From Phyto melanocephala (lineage: Eukaryota; Arthropoda; Insecta; Diptera; Rhinophoridae), in contig OW799234.1 in the NCBI GenBank assembly GCA_941918925.1, positions 13,964,501-14,028,500 of the forward strand: 64,000 bases of DNA, read 5' to 3'. A model generated the notes under the pieces. It saw only the letters and a list, made by a program, of their open reading frames with translations, was not told where the DNA came from and ran no database searches. Shown piece after piece: positions 1 through 10,010 of the stretch. The position numbers were made by a program, and so were the translations under genes. Numbering within the stretch: position 1 is the stretch's first letter; each line of letters starts with the position of its first letter.

Positions 1-123
1 TAATTAGCAACAAGTGTCCCTCAATATGAAACACCTGGAGTGAAGCATTTAATACAAATTCCGTGTCATTTAATTTATTTAGGCGTGAAAGTGCTTACAA
101 CAATATTTTGTCTCATTTGTCAC

Positions 124-475
124 ACTTTGTGTGTGTTGATCAAGGTATATTAATAAGATACTCGTCTCGAATCCGCTGATTGTTTTCTAAAGCATTCACA
201 AGTAGTGCCAAGTTTTTTTTAATATTGTGTCTGCATCCGTCAAAATTAATTATTGTGTTTTTTTTTTGTTCATGATAAATAATTTGCAGTTTCAGTGGCT
301 TTAGAAGTTTTAAAATTTTTCAACACGAGAATATAAAATTCGTACAAGTTTTTTAAAATATTTTCAAATTTAAGGAAAAAAATTGTGTGCCATTTACAGT
401 CATCTACATGCATATACAAAAACAAAATGCATGTGTTTTTCTTAAATGTTTTGTTTGTTGCCGATTGTGTCGATT
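124..475 (-). repeat. Copy A of a CAAGG-terminated MITE-like family
   Basis: The reverse complement runs from CGGCAACAAACA through an AT-rich body to a terminus ending in CTTATTAATATACCTTG. The same body recurs in + orientation near 3.4, 6.7 and 29.2 kb. The terminus resembles the ends near 7.38 kb and 30.94 kb, and those two are inverted relative to each other. This suggests terminal inverted repeats beginning CAAGGYATAT. No coding capacity is visible. The small ORFs here are not conserved between copies. Confidence 0.55.
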
Positions 476-605
476 ATATCAAATGATTTTAAGCCTGCTG
501 CGAACACAACTATCAAGCCAGTGGCTAAATTTATTAGGTCTGAAAGCCATTCCGATAAAAATGATATTTCGTGTATGCCATTCGATTGTTTTTGTTTAAC
601 AGATT

Positions 606-1040
606 CCGTTAATTTTGGTACCTTTGGTTAGATTATTTTGAAAAGAGGGCCACTAAAAGTCCAACCTGTTACAGTTATACACGCATGCCCAATTGGCATG
701 TAGTGCGCTCTTAAGTAAGGAAATTCTCTAATAAAAAGCCCTTATCCCGATTCCGTTAATATATCGACTAGGTTAAAACCCAGTCCCTTCAATTTAATTT
801 CTTAGGGACTTCTAATTCCTTTGGTATTCTCAGTTCGGCATAGTGTTCACGTTAAAGTTCCCACGTCTGCTACGTCAAAACGCAGGATATTATGGTAATG
901 TTCCAGTCTCATCGTTTTATCCGCTTGCTCTTCAAACCATTTCATCCGACAGTCCCATGCGACTTAGATGAGTTCTCATCACCGTGTGACCTGTTATTAA
1001 TCCAGTTAATCTTTTAAGTGTTTCACTTTCAATTTCTAAA
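606..1040 (-). mobile_element. 3' end of a degenerate non-LTR retrotransposon (RNase H tail)
   Basis: Read on the minus strand from about 1040, the translation gives TGLITGHTVMRTHLSRMGLS, then a broken segment with NDETGTLP and a YPAF. This is the layout of the RNase H C-terminus of jockey/LOA/R1-type elements (T-G-H-x-x-x-x-x-H-L-x-x-x-G, then a C/DET/CPAF block). Stops at the expected Trp/Cys positions show it is dead. A 3'-UTR-like stretch follows down to about 606. The clade cannot be fixed by eye. Confidence 0.6.
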
Positions 1041-1431
1041 ACACGCAAATAGTGTGGAGCAGTTAGTAGAATTACTCCACTAAAAGTATGCAAATTTGAC
1101 TTTTTTTTATTGTGAATAATGAAAATAGAAATGTCCTTACTAATTCCCCCAGGAAATTTAAAGGGGTTTTAATTTTTGTTTTACTTTTTCTAAAGAAGCA
1201 AAATTCGAATTTAATTTCACTAGCAAATGGAAAGATTTGAATTTTCAATAACACGTTAATGTAAAGTGCTTTGGTTTTCTTCAGAATTCGAATTACTTCA
1301 GGGTAGTCAGTTGTGTTAGGTTTTGTACTTCGTTTTTCTCACTTGTTATACGTTCACATGGATAAATCCTATTTTAAATGGTACTTCTTATCAGAAACTG
1401 CTTTTTATATAATTAATTTTATGTTTTTCAG

Positions 1432-1766
1432 GCTATGGTTCCATGGCTGTTTGTAATGCTGTCAGTTCTAATACGGTGGATATTCTCATGTGCTTGGGCG
1501 GTCCCTGGTTGGTAAAAGCTCTGTACTTCCCATCTATACAGTCACATTATGCAGTCTTTATTGTTTCCGAAGGTCTGGTCTATTCTACAGCTTGCCTGTT
1601 AATATCTGCTGTCCTCTTGTATATCTCATTTATGGCCACCAGATTTCAATTGGGACGTTCAGTCGGCATTTTAAGTTTGATCACTTATATTACGTTTATT
1701 ACGTTGGCGGTAGCCACTGAAATGGTGTTTTTGGAAAAGAAATTACCACATTGTCATCACAAGTGA
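1432..1766 (+). CDS. Last exon of a K+-dependent Na+/Ca2+ exchanger (NCKX/SLC24 family)
   Basis: The product belongs to the membrane exchangers that swap Ca2+ plus K+ for Na+. The exon follows a pyrimidine-rich acceptor (tttttcag at 1424-1431) in phase 1 and ends with TGA at 1764-1766. It starts inside the second alpha repeat: GYGSMAVCNAVSSNTVDIL aligns with the family motif G-x-G-x-M-A-x-S-x-x-x-G-S-N-x-F-D. The Asp linked to K+ dependence in NCKX2 is kept, but Val replaces the usual Phe before it and Ser the usual Gly. Three hydrophobic C-terminal segments follow, then a short polar tail ending HCHHK. The same region of the - strand gene at 9574 is clearly paralogous. Upstream exons, including the rest of alpha-2, are not found in 1-1431, so the gene begins left of the window. 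The ORF is clean, but whether the whole gene is intact cannot be told. Confidence 0.85.
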
Positions 1767-1790
1767 ATTATGTAAAAAAGAAAAGATTTT

Positions 1791-1796
1791 AATAAA
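1791..1796 (+). promoter_or_regulatory. Polyadenylation signal AATAAA of the + strand exchanger
   Basis: The canonical hexamer lies 25 nt after the TGA of the exchanger exon, a normal distance for a compact fly 3' UTR. Confidence 0.6.
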
Positions 1797-2803
1797 GGTT
1801 AAACTTAATTCAATAGCTTAGAAAGGTAAGTGTAAAGTTCTTCATAGTAATTCAAACCAAATTGCACTACTGCAACAGGGCAGAAAGAAAAACTGTGAAT
1901 CATAAAGTTTAGCATATACAGTACTGATCAAATTTATAGCTCACTTTACAAGTAAAGGTTTATATAATACATATCGTCGGCTTAATATGCAAACCTGCTA
2001 AATCCACTTTTTAAGTAACTTGAGATTTTGTTGCCGTGTGATAGAGAAAGATACGCCTCGTTGACCAGCATTTAGTGTTTTTTTTTTTCAATTTAAGTCT
2101 TGAAGTGTGTAAAAAGTTTGATAAGAAAAACTGCTAAATCCTCTCAGAGAAAAATGTTTGTAAGAAAAACTGCTAAGTACAGTACATTATTAGTTCTGTG
2201 TTTATTACTAACTCCAATTTGTTTTTTGGCGTAGAATACGTCTTACCTTACGGTATAGGGAGTCATGTCAGATTGTTATTGCTGTAATCTTTATTTCATT
2301 GATTATGAGGAAACGCCGAGATAACTTTTTTTAAAAATTTTTTTGTAGGTAAATGAAGATGTTATCTTTCGTTGGATATACATTTCATATTAGTCGATAT
2401 CTTCCTAATATTTAAATTTCTCAAATGAAAATTGTTTAAACACATACACTCAAACATATGTGCGGTGTTTGGTTGAGTGTTTGAGTTTGTAGCGTGAACA
2501 CAAACTATGCTGCTGTTTCAGTGTGGACATAAGCCTTCGGCTGTTGTTTTGATTGATGAAATATTGAAATTTCATATAAATATTTACTTATGTATTTAAG
2601 TGAAACAAAATGTTAAATGTGAATTTAAATTTAACATGGATATATAATTATAAATAATATATGAAAAAATTAATTCATTCATTTTTATGTTAAGTGAAAG
2701 TGCTGCCAAGTAAGCAAAATAACAATGCTGCTTGATGCTGTTTGACAGCAGTAACTATCAAATAAATAAATTCATTTGCTTATATTATTTATCACTTATT
2801 GTT
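1797..2803. other. Gene-free AT-rich spacer
   Basis: No ORF with recognisable content is present. The stretch has poly-A/T runs and a short purine/pyrimidine-biased segment near 2450-2500. A GTAGAATACGTC / GCGTATTCTACGT inverted pair links 2232-2244 with 3085-3098, flanking the fold-back at 2804. Confidence 0.4.
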
Positions 2804-3068
2804 ATATATCGATGTCTTACTTCCTCAACCTCGTATCTAAAAAATACGGTTTTGACTTTTTCATATCAAACGATTGTTTTATGCTTTAACTAAAAAAGAT
2901 CAGTATATTATTACTACAAATATACATAAATACAATTAATTCCTTAATAATTGCATTTAAACTTTAAACCAAACACCGAAGTATAAAAAAAGATGAACCG
3001 TTTTTTTTCTCTCGTGAAAATTTTTATTTTTTTAAGATACGAGGTTGAGGAAGTAAGGCATCGATATA
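2804..3068. repeat. Fold-back element with ~35-bp terminal inverted repeats
   Basis: The arm at 2804-2838 (ATATATCGATGTCTTACTTC then CTCAACCTCGTATCT) is the reverse complement of 3035-3068 with one mismatch. The ~195 bp between the arms is AT-rich and non-coding. It reads as a small non-autonomous transposon. No clear target duplication was found. Confidence 0.6.
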
Positions 3069-3418
3069 TTTTCTGTCTTATCGGATGGCGTATTCTACGT
3101 TAAACTTAATGGCCGTGTCTCTGACACAGCCTGCAGGGACAACTGTCTGCTGTATTTTTTTCCAGATTGTAGTCATACATGAAGAATACCATAAAATAAA
3201 CCGACTATATATTAGGTTTTCCTCTCAAGCTACAAATATGAAATATAAAAGTATTTTGTCTCTCCTGTAAAATTTGCTGAAAGGGAGTTAGCAAGTTTGC
3301 AAATTAAGCCGGCGATATAAAAAATTTGTTAGTTTATCTATAAAGTTTTTAAATGTTCAAATTAAACAAAAATATCTGGATCAAATATATTGTATATGTT
3401 TCTTACCAAACCACATTC

Positions 3419-3660
3419 ATAAGGTATATGCAACGAGGCAACAAACACAACAATTAAAAAACACATGCATTTTGTTTTTGTATAAACATATGCCTGCATA
3501 TGTCACACAATTTTTTCTATTCTTCTTTAATTTGAATAATTTTTAAAAAACTTTTTATTTACGGTCTTTTATTTTATAAAACATTATAAGCCTACTGAAA
3601 CTGCGAATTAAAACAAAAAAAATTAAGTTTGACAGCTGCGACAGTACGATAAAAATTCCA
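3419..3660 (+). repeat. Copy B of the CAAGG-terminated MITE-like family
   Basis: CATAAGGTATATGCAACG leads into GGCAACAAACACAACA, an ACACATGCATTTTG block and a shared AT-rich body ending near AATTAAGTTTGACAGCTGC. The same order of blocks is found near 6.66 and 29.23 kb, and inverted near 0.3 kb. It is truncated at its right end. Confidence 0.55.
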
Positions 3661-3807
3661 AAAAGTACCTTTTTGAGTTTTCCATATTAATGTACAAATT
3701 TCAAGTTAAAATCGTTTACATATCTATTTAACAATAAAATATTATAACAGACATGCTGTTAATTTTTTTGATTATATTTTTTTGCATTAAAAGAAATATG
3801 TTTGAAA

Positions 3808-4440
3808 AAGTACCAAATTGTTTTCTCTAATTTTCCCCTCTCTCAATTTTTACTAAATTACATACATAATTTATTGTCTCTGGTGAAATTCCTATAACAA
3901 TTTTTTTTTGAATGGGTCCTGTTTTAAGGAATTATACATATTTTCCCTTGTTTTATCCTCTTTGGTACCTTTTCTGTATCCTTTAAAGTTTACAAAACTG
4001 TATCCCAAATAATTGTAAATATTTTATTAGGCGATAATAATTATCAGTTAATGTCCTGTTGAATAATATAAGATTTTTTCTAAATTACGAAAATTGGTAC
4101 AATTTTTACCCATAATAAAAATAAAGTACCAAACTATTTTCCCTTATTTTCGCCTTTGTACCCTTTTAAATGTTTCCATTCTTACTAAATAACATAAGTT
4201 TTTGTCTCTGGTGAAATTTTTTTCGAATGGGCCCTGTTATTAGGAATTATACATAGTTTTCCTTGTTTTATTCTTTTTGGTACCTTTTTTGTCCCCCTAA
4301 AAATTAACAAAAGTTTCACCCAATTAATTGTCCATATTTTATTAGGCGATAATAATTATCTTTTAATGTCCTGTTGAATAATATAAGATTTTTTCTAAGG
4401 TACGAAAATTGGTACAATTTTTACCCATAACACATGCAAA
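3808..4440. repeat. Two-copy direct tandem repeat, period ~315 bp
   Basis: The block ATTTTATTAGGCGATAATAA starts at 4021 and again at 4336. The preceding AAAGTACCAAA, TTGTCTCTGGTGAAAT, AATGGG(T/C)CCTGTT and following TTGGTACAATTTTTACCCAT blocks also recur with the same offset. Each copy carries GTACC and TTTACCC motifs that recur in the array at 12960-13960. Non-coding. Confidence 0.7.
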
Positions 4441-4448
4441 TTTGCTAC

Positions 4449-4712
4449 AGGTAAGAGCACATTGACAATAACGAACAAACCTTGTGTATAATAAATATTC
4501 AGGCAAAATTTTAGCCCCTTCTAGCTTTTTCAGTCCGACCTCTATCGTGCTTTTAACAGACGGATGGACATAGCTGGATCGTCATAAAATTAAACCTGGA
4601 TTCAGAATATATATTCTTTATGGGGCCTTAAATGAACATTTAGATGTGTTACAAACGGAATAACAAAATGAATATACCCCCATCATTTTTTTAAGTGGCG
4701 GATATAAAAAAA
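4449..4712 (-). mobile_element. DINE-like element, type B, fragment
   Basis: The reverse complement contains TATGGGG(C/T)C, a GACGATCCAGCTATGTCC block and AAAGCACGATAGAGGTCGGA, matching the 5' half of the longer copy at 38070-39316. The related TTATGGGGTCGGAAATG signature ties it to the dipteran DINE-1/INE-1 group. Truncated and non-coding. Confidence 0.55.
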
Positions 4713-5291
4713 GTGCCGAAATCCTGTAAATATTTCTTCGAGGAGCAACTAATGCAACTTAAATATTTTCTAGCTTTATGTGTATGTAAGGCACCAAAAA
4801 AGTACCATATTATATTTTGTAACCATTTTTCCCTTTAGAGCTTGAATATTCAAGTCAGATTGTTTTTAGATTAGATTGCAATACCTTTTCAAGTTAATAT
4901 GTATTAGATCTTATGTGTTAAGCAGATATAGAGTTACGGATTTTACCCATTTTAAATCCAAAAATCCCTTCTTAGTGGAGCTATACATTAAAGGAGGAAC
5001 CGACTGTCCAAATTTCAAATTTTTAGCTTTTTAATTTTGGTCTGTACCATAATACAGTCAGTTAGTCACGTTACTCTTATACTAGGGTTGGGCAAAATAT
5101 ATCGATATATCAAAATATCGATATTTAGTTTAAAAAATTTCGATATTAATCGCCGATATTTTAAATACCTCAATATCGATACATCGATATTTATTTACTA
5201 ATATCGGAGCCGATATTTTTAAAAGTTTTCCAAAAGAAGGTAAAGCAGCAAAGGCGAATTTAGTTTTAATTATAAAATAGACAAAAAAAGC

Positions 5292-6437
5292 ATCGTGTCA
5301 ATAACCACTGATGGGGGGGGGGCGAATATGGTAGCTGCGGTCTGATTGTTTTTAGGCGATGATCATAGGATTCCCTGCATGGCTCACTGCTTGAATCTTG
5401 CAGTAGACGGGGTACTGAGGGAAGTTCCGGATTTTTTAGCGCTCTGCGATCACGTCAAAAGTATTGTGACGTTTTTCAAACAATCGGTTAATGCTATGGA
5501 CCAATTACGTTCGGAACAAGCAGCAGCTGGAAAAAAAGAGGGTGAAATATTATCATTGATTCAAGCTGTGAGCACTAGATGGAACACGTGCTTTGATATG
5601 TTAGAGCGATTTGTTGCAGTGTAAAATTTTAGCCACAAAAAGTGAGACAAATAAGAATACGCCAGATGTAATTACAACTTCACAGCTTAATATCATTCGC
5701 GATCTTTTCGGCCCTTTTAAAGAAGCAACTGAAAACAAGCGGTTCAAGCTATACGACGTCAAGTCTATCAATTCCTATTTTAAACTTAGTGCGTCAAATA
5801 ACGTGTAAATCAACTCCATCAACCTCTTTAGGTTTGCTTGTAAAAGGCACTTTGCTAAAAAAATTCAAGAAAAACCTGCGCCATTAGAAAATAATATCTT
5901 TCTTTCAGTAGCTACTATATCGGACCCTCGATTCAAGCGTATTCACTTCACTTCACTTCACTTACTGCAGTCTCAAATGCCATACAAAAAATAAGTAATG
6001 ATATACGCGCAGAACATAGCCGTATGGGACAAATCTCTCCTGGTGCAGGGTCAACTCAAGGAGCGCCAAAAGAAGATTATGGTTCTTCTATTCGGTCTGG
6101 GCATGAAAAGCTCTTAACCTCCAACACAAGTATAGGACCGGTTCCAAGTTCTGGTTCTGTTCCCAATGAACTAAAACAATACTTGGATCGACCACTTTTA
6201 GAAAGAACATCAGAGATCCCATACAGTTTTGGGTGAATTGCCGCCATTTTACGCCTGTTCTTTCAAAAATTGCTCTAAAATATTTGATCTGCCAGTCTTC
6301 TTCAGTATTTATCATCCGAAAGGGTTGCTTCAGCTGTTAATTTATCAGTACCAGATAATAGAAGCTGATTGACAGAAGAGCATATAAGACAAAGAGTGCT
6401 TCTGATGTCCCTATTTGATGATTACTGGTTCGAGTAA
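5292..6437 (+). pseudogene. Broken hAT transposase
   Basis: The enzyme would cut and paste the surrounding element. A catalytic-core start TTDGGANMVAAV is followed by an in-frame stop, then C-M-A-H-C-L-N-L-A-V (5376-5405) and STRWNTCFDMLERF, the hAT/ZBED-type core. A frameshift near 5620 and further breaks follow. VATISDPRFKR (about 5908-5940) and, at the end, SSERVASAVNLSVPDNRS and LTEEHIRQRVLLMSLFDDYW up to TAA 6435-6437 mark the C-terminal dimerisation domain. At least four disruptions are visible. The N-terminal BED zinc finger was not found. Terminal repeats and target duplication around it agree with the family. Confidence 0.8.
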
Positions 6438-6659
6438 ACATATATATGTACATGTAAATATTTTAAATTGAGGTTGATGTTTCTCATGTGATAATATTTT
6501 ATTTCTTTCAGAAATCGTTTTATAGATTAGATGTAAACAATACCTCAATTGTTAACTTTAAACTTAAGATTTTCTGTTGAAGTTTTGGTTTATTTTCTGT
6601 TTTTTTGTTTGATCTAGTCATATAATTGATCTCATCCTTAACCGTAAATATTTTTTATT

Positions 6660-6935
6660 ATTATCGCGGCAACAAACACAACAATAAAAAACACATGTAT
6701 TTTGTTTTTGTATATATGCCGGCATATGTCAAACAATTTTTTTTATTTTCTTCTCAAATTTGAACAACTTTTAAAAAACTTTATAGCGAAAACTTTTAAT
6801 TCACAGTTTTGTATTTTTTAACACGCTTTAAACCAACTGAATCTGCGAATTATTTATTGTACAATAAAATTTAAAAAATTAAGTTTGACAACTGCAGGCA
6901 TGACTTTTAAAAAAGTTGGTAACGCTAAGGCGAAT
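6660..6935 (+). repeat. Copy C of the CAAGG-terminated family, nested in the hAT
   Basis: GCGGCAACAAACACAACA and an ACACATGTATTTTG block lead into the shared body, ending AAGTTGGTAACGCT. It abuts another MITE-type terminus, AAGGCGAATTCATACAGGTG (6936-6955), that resembles the end of the element at 11568. It lies wholly inside the hAT, so it is younger than that insertion. Confidence 0.55.
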
Positions 6936-7267
6936 TCATACAGGTGCACTTATCAGCACATGATGATGGGGAAACATAATGTCTAAATTTGTTGAATTCT
7001 CCTTTATTCTATTTATTAATGCAGGAATGGAAGATTAGATTTTGGATTCCGAATTAAACATTTAACTTAATTGTGCTTTTTATGATAATAAATTTACCAA
7101 ATTTATGTATATTTGTTGTGCTTGCACCATTTATAATGTGCTTCACAAGCACATATCCTTTTTTTAATAAAATTTTATTGAATAAAACATACAAAAACAA
7201 CTTTTTCATCCTTGTTCTACAACCTGGCCTTGAAAGAAAAAATCCCCTAAAAATTTGCTTTTTTGTA

Positions 7268-7386
7268 TCAATTCGCCGTTGCATATACCTGTATGAATAT
7301 GCCTTGGTAACGCTTTTAAAATGTATATAAAAAGAAAACAGTCAGCTGATTGGATACGAGTACCTTATGGATATGCCTTGGTAAAT
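7268..7386 (+). repeat. Two clustered CAAGG-type MITE termini
   Basis: ATATGCCTTGGTAA occurs twice (about 7293-7306 and 7372-7385). The first is the inverted form of a left end (CAAGGCATATTCAT...GGTATATGCAACGGCG). The second closes a right end carrying CAGCTGATTGGATACGAG. They show where one family copy ended and another lay next to it. Confidence 0.45.
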
Positions 7387-7509
7387 ATGTTTCAGTCGAT
7401 ATATCGAAATATCGATATTTTAAATTAATAAATATCGATGCTAAAATAAAATATCGATATAATAAATATCGATAGATTTTTCCAATTTGCCCATCCCTAT
7501 CTTATACAT

Positions 7510-8525
7510 AGACATATGTATGTTAAGATTAATACAATTCTATAAAACATATATTTTTTATCATGTTTACACTTTACTATTTAAAAATAAAAATCCCCTT
7601 AATAAATATTATAAATTAAATTAAATGAAAATTCTAATATTAGCTGCCACTCAAAATCCTTTACACACATAAATAATAAATACCTCTTCAGCAAATTATC
7701 GTTTAAAATTGTTCACATGCATTGATTAATTTCTTTTGTAAACAATAAAAATTTAAAATCATAAAATAAAAACGATTAAAAGAAATGTGTACGATTTGAC
7801 GTCAATTAAATATTTTTATAACGCCAACTCAAAAAAGTACTTGTGCTGTTAAATTTTGAATATCAAACAATATCAATAATAATAATAATAAAATCACCTA
7901 AATTTACATCTCGAAAAGTTAAACTGTTGCTGATAAGTATGTTTGAAAAAACAATTATAATATTTCTAGAGAATTTCGATAATGCACATATAAGGGCGTA
8001 GGCAGATTAGGGAGTAGTTAGTTGAGGAGACCTCTTTAGAACACTCGACTTTAATTTCTTTAAAAGTTTAACATAACATATGTAAATCTACATGTCTGTC
8101 AAAATTGTACTTTTACAGGCAACCGTCGCTGACTGCTTTGCAGCAGTAGAGATTTCTGTCAACGGTTGATGTCACATGTTTTGACAGAAGAAAATAGAGC
8201 GCGCTCTAATTGAAGTTTTGGCAGATGTCTCAACATATGTTTTTTACAGAAGTAATATTTTAAAGGTAACACACGACATGTTCGTATTTATCAGTGTGGA
8301 ATTTGTCAAGTCAGATGTAAAAAACATGCCGTGTATTAGCTGCTTTAGTTGTGGGAAATAGTATTTCAATGTTATTTACTTCACAACCCCTTTAAAATGT
8401 ACTATTGATAATAGTTTTGTATTAGTTTACAGTACTGTATGCTTGTTGTTGGGTATGTGAAATAATACAATTTCATTTCATATGGATTAAAAGTGTTATC
8501 AGGTAGCGCAGTTCGAAGAGATCTT
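7510..8525. other. Gene-free spacer
   Basis: AT-rich sequence with no supported gene. An imperfect inverted pair, ACATGTCTGTCAAAA (8089-8103) and ACATGTTTTGACAG (8174-8187), and similar AACATATGTTTTTTACA / ATGTAAAAAACATG pairs near 8230-8325 hint at small degenerate MITEs, but the ends cannot be fixed. Confidence 0.35.
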
Positions 8526-9410
8526 TATACCCTTCACACGACAATAGAAAAGGGTATATATAGGCTTGTCATTCCGTGTGAAATTTCTTAAATATTTATT
8601 TCCGACCCCATTAAGTATAAGCATTATCCATCTGTCTGTCCGTCTTTATTGTGTGTATGTTGAAATCAACTTTTTGAAGCCCCCCGACTTTTCAAAGACC
8701 TGCGTAAGCTATCAAAATATCATATATTTTTTTAAAAAATATATATATTTTTTAAATATATTCAAATTTTTCAAACTGTTTAATAATGTTTGAATACATT
8801 TAAGATACCAAATTAGAAAGCATAATCTCAGAAATTACTTCTAAGAAAATTTAACACAAACGTCTAAAACCAACTGAGATATAAGCACCAAAGTGCAACA
8901 ACTTCGGTGTTTTTCCTAAAATTTACTTGCGGAAATCGATGTTTTTAGGTTTCTATACAACCGAGAGAGTTAATATGAGGATCATATAAAAATGCTTGAG
9001 CATTAAAATATAGTTAGCTATGAAAAGAAAAAATTTCAAGATGGCGTCCTTGATTAAATGGCGAATATATGAGTCAAATATAATATTTACGGCTTTGTTC
9101 CGTTGATTCCCCACAATATTGGTATCAAATAAAAGGACTTGACCAGTACAATGTAGTAAATTATAAAAAAGTGTAAAATTCAAGATGGCGTCTAAAACAA
9201 AATGGCGGAACAATTTTAGTTAACCTCAACAATATGGGTATCAAATGAAAGGGCTTGACTAGTAGAATACAGTTAACTGTGTAAAAATTCAAAATCAAAG
9301 ATGGCGTCGGAAATAATAAAGAAAATCTAGGCTAAGCTATGATGTGAAATTTATAGCTATCTACATGACGGTGAAGGGTATTATCAGATTCGGCACGGCG
9401 CTCTTACTTG
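8526..9410 (+). mobile_element. DINE-like (Helentron-type) element, near full length
   Basis: It starts with the 5' block TATACCCTTCACAC, a stem with AAAGGGTATATATAGG, then TTGTCATTCCGTGTGAAAT and TTTCCGACCCCATTAAGTAT. It ends GATTCGGCACGGCGCTCTTACTTG. The centre has several degenerate AAGATGGCGTC units, also seen in the copies at 17083, 43975 and 46590. Non-coding. It lies between the two exchanger 3' ends. Confidence 0.7.
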
Positions 9411-9500
9411 TTTTTTATTTCATTTATTGTTAAACTTATAACTAATAATCGATATTTGTATATAAATAATTAATTTTTTTTAACCTAAACATCTAAACAT

Positions 9501-9506
9501 TTTATT
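9501..9506 (-). promoter_or_regulatory. Polyadenylation signal of the - strand exchanger
   Basis: TTTATT on the + strand is AATAAA on the gene strand, 68 nt past the stop codon. A second candidate lies near 9423-9428. Confidence 0.5.
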
Positions 9507-9573
9507 GGAACTTTAAGCAAATTAATTTAATCTAATTTCATAGTTGTTACCTACATATGTTTAATTGACCACT

Positions 9574-10010
9574 TCAGTACCTACACTTGGACAAATTTAC
9601 CGGAAAGAATACATTCAACTCGATAAGAGTGTATAGGGCCATGAAACCTACATACATAATCATACACGACACGCCCACACACCAATTCAAAGTGAAACGA
9701 TTCCAAACAAACACTACATAGAGACCCAGTAAAGAGGTTAAAAGTAAAATGCCGCCATACAATAGACTCGAGTAATTCAGTGTTATGAACGTTTGATCGG
9801 CCACAGTGGGTAGAAAGTAGGATTTGAGGAACCAAGGTAAACCTAGGCATAATAGAATATCAAAGGTATTGGATCCCAGGAAATTGCTAATGGCCATGGA
9901 GCCTTGGCCCTGTTTGGTAACGATAATACTGGATACAACTTCAGGTATGCTCATGCCGGCTGCCAGAATCGTAAGACCCAGTACGGTATCGGATATATTA
10001 AGCGTATCGG
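9574..10010 (-). CDS. Exchanger exon 6: alpha-2, C-terminal helices and stop
   Basis: It encodes residues 381-525. The acceptor TCTTACAG (gene strand, ending at 10011) removes a 70-bp intron whose skipping would otherwise look like a frameshift. The exon contains DTVLGLTILAAG, MSIPEVVSSIIV, GSMAISNFLGSNTFDILLC and three more hydrophobic segments. Confidence 0.95.

Larger units (their letters stand above)
5083..7499 (+). mobile_element. hAT transposon with 8-bp target-site duplication
   Basis: The ends are TAGGGTTGGGCAAA at 5083 and, inverted, TAGGGATGGGCAAA ending at 7499. Both are followed inward by runs of ATCGATAT repeats that could bind transposase. TCTTATAC is duplicated exactly at 5075-5082 and 7500-7507; 8 bp is the hAT signature. 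The interior holds a broken hAT transposase, and MITE-like sequence has inserted after it (6660-7386), so the element is dead and was later invaded. Confidence 0.85.

Noticed and set aside
3085..3270. 61-codon ORF beginning MAYSTLNLMAVSLTQ
   Set aside because: It overlaps repeat sequence, has no splice sites or known motif, and no polyadenylation context.
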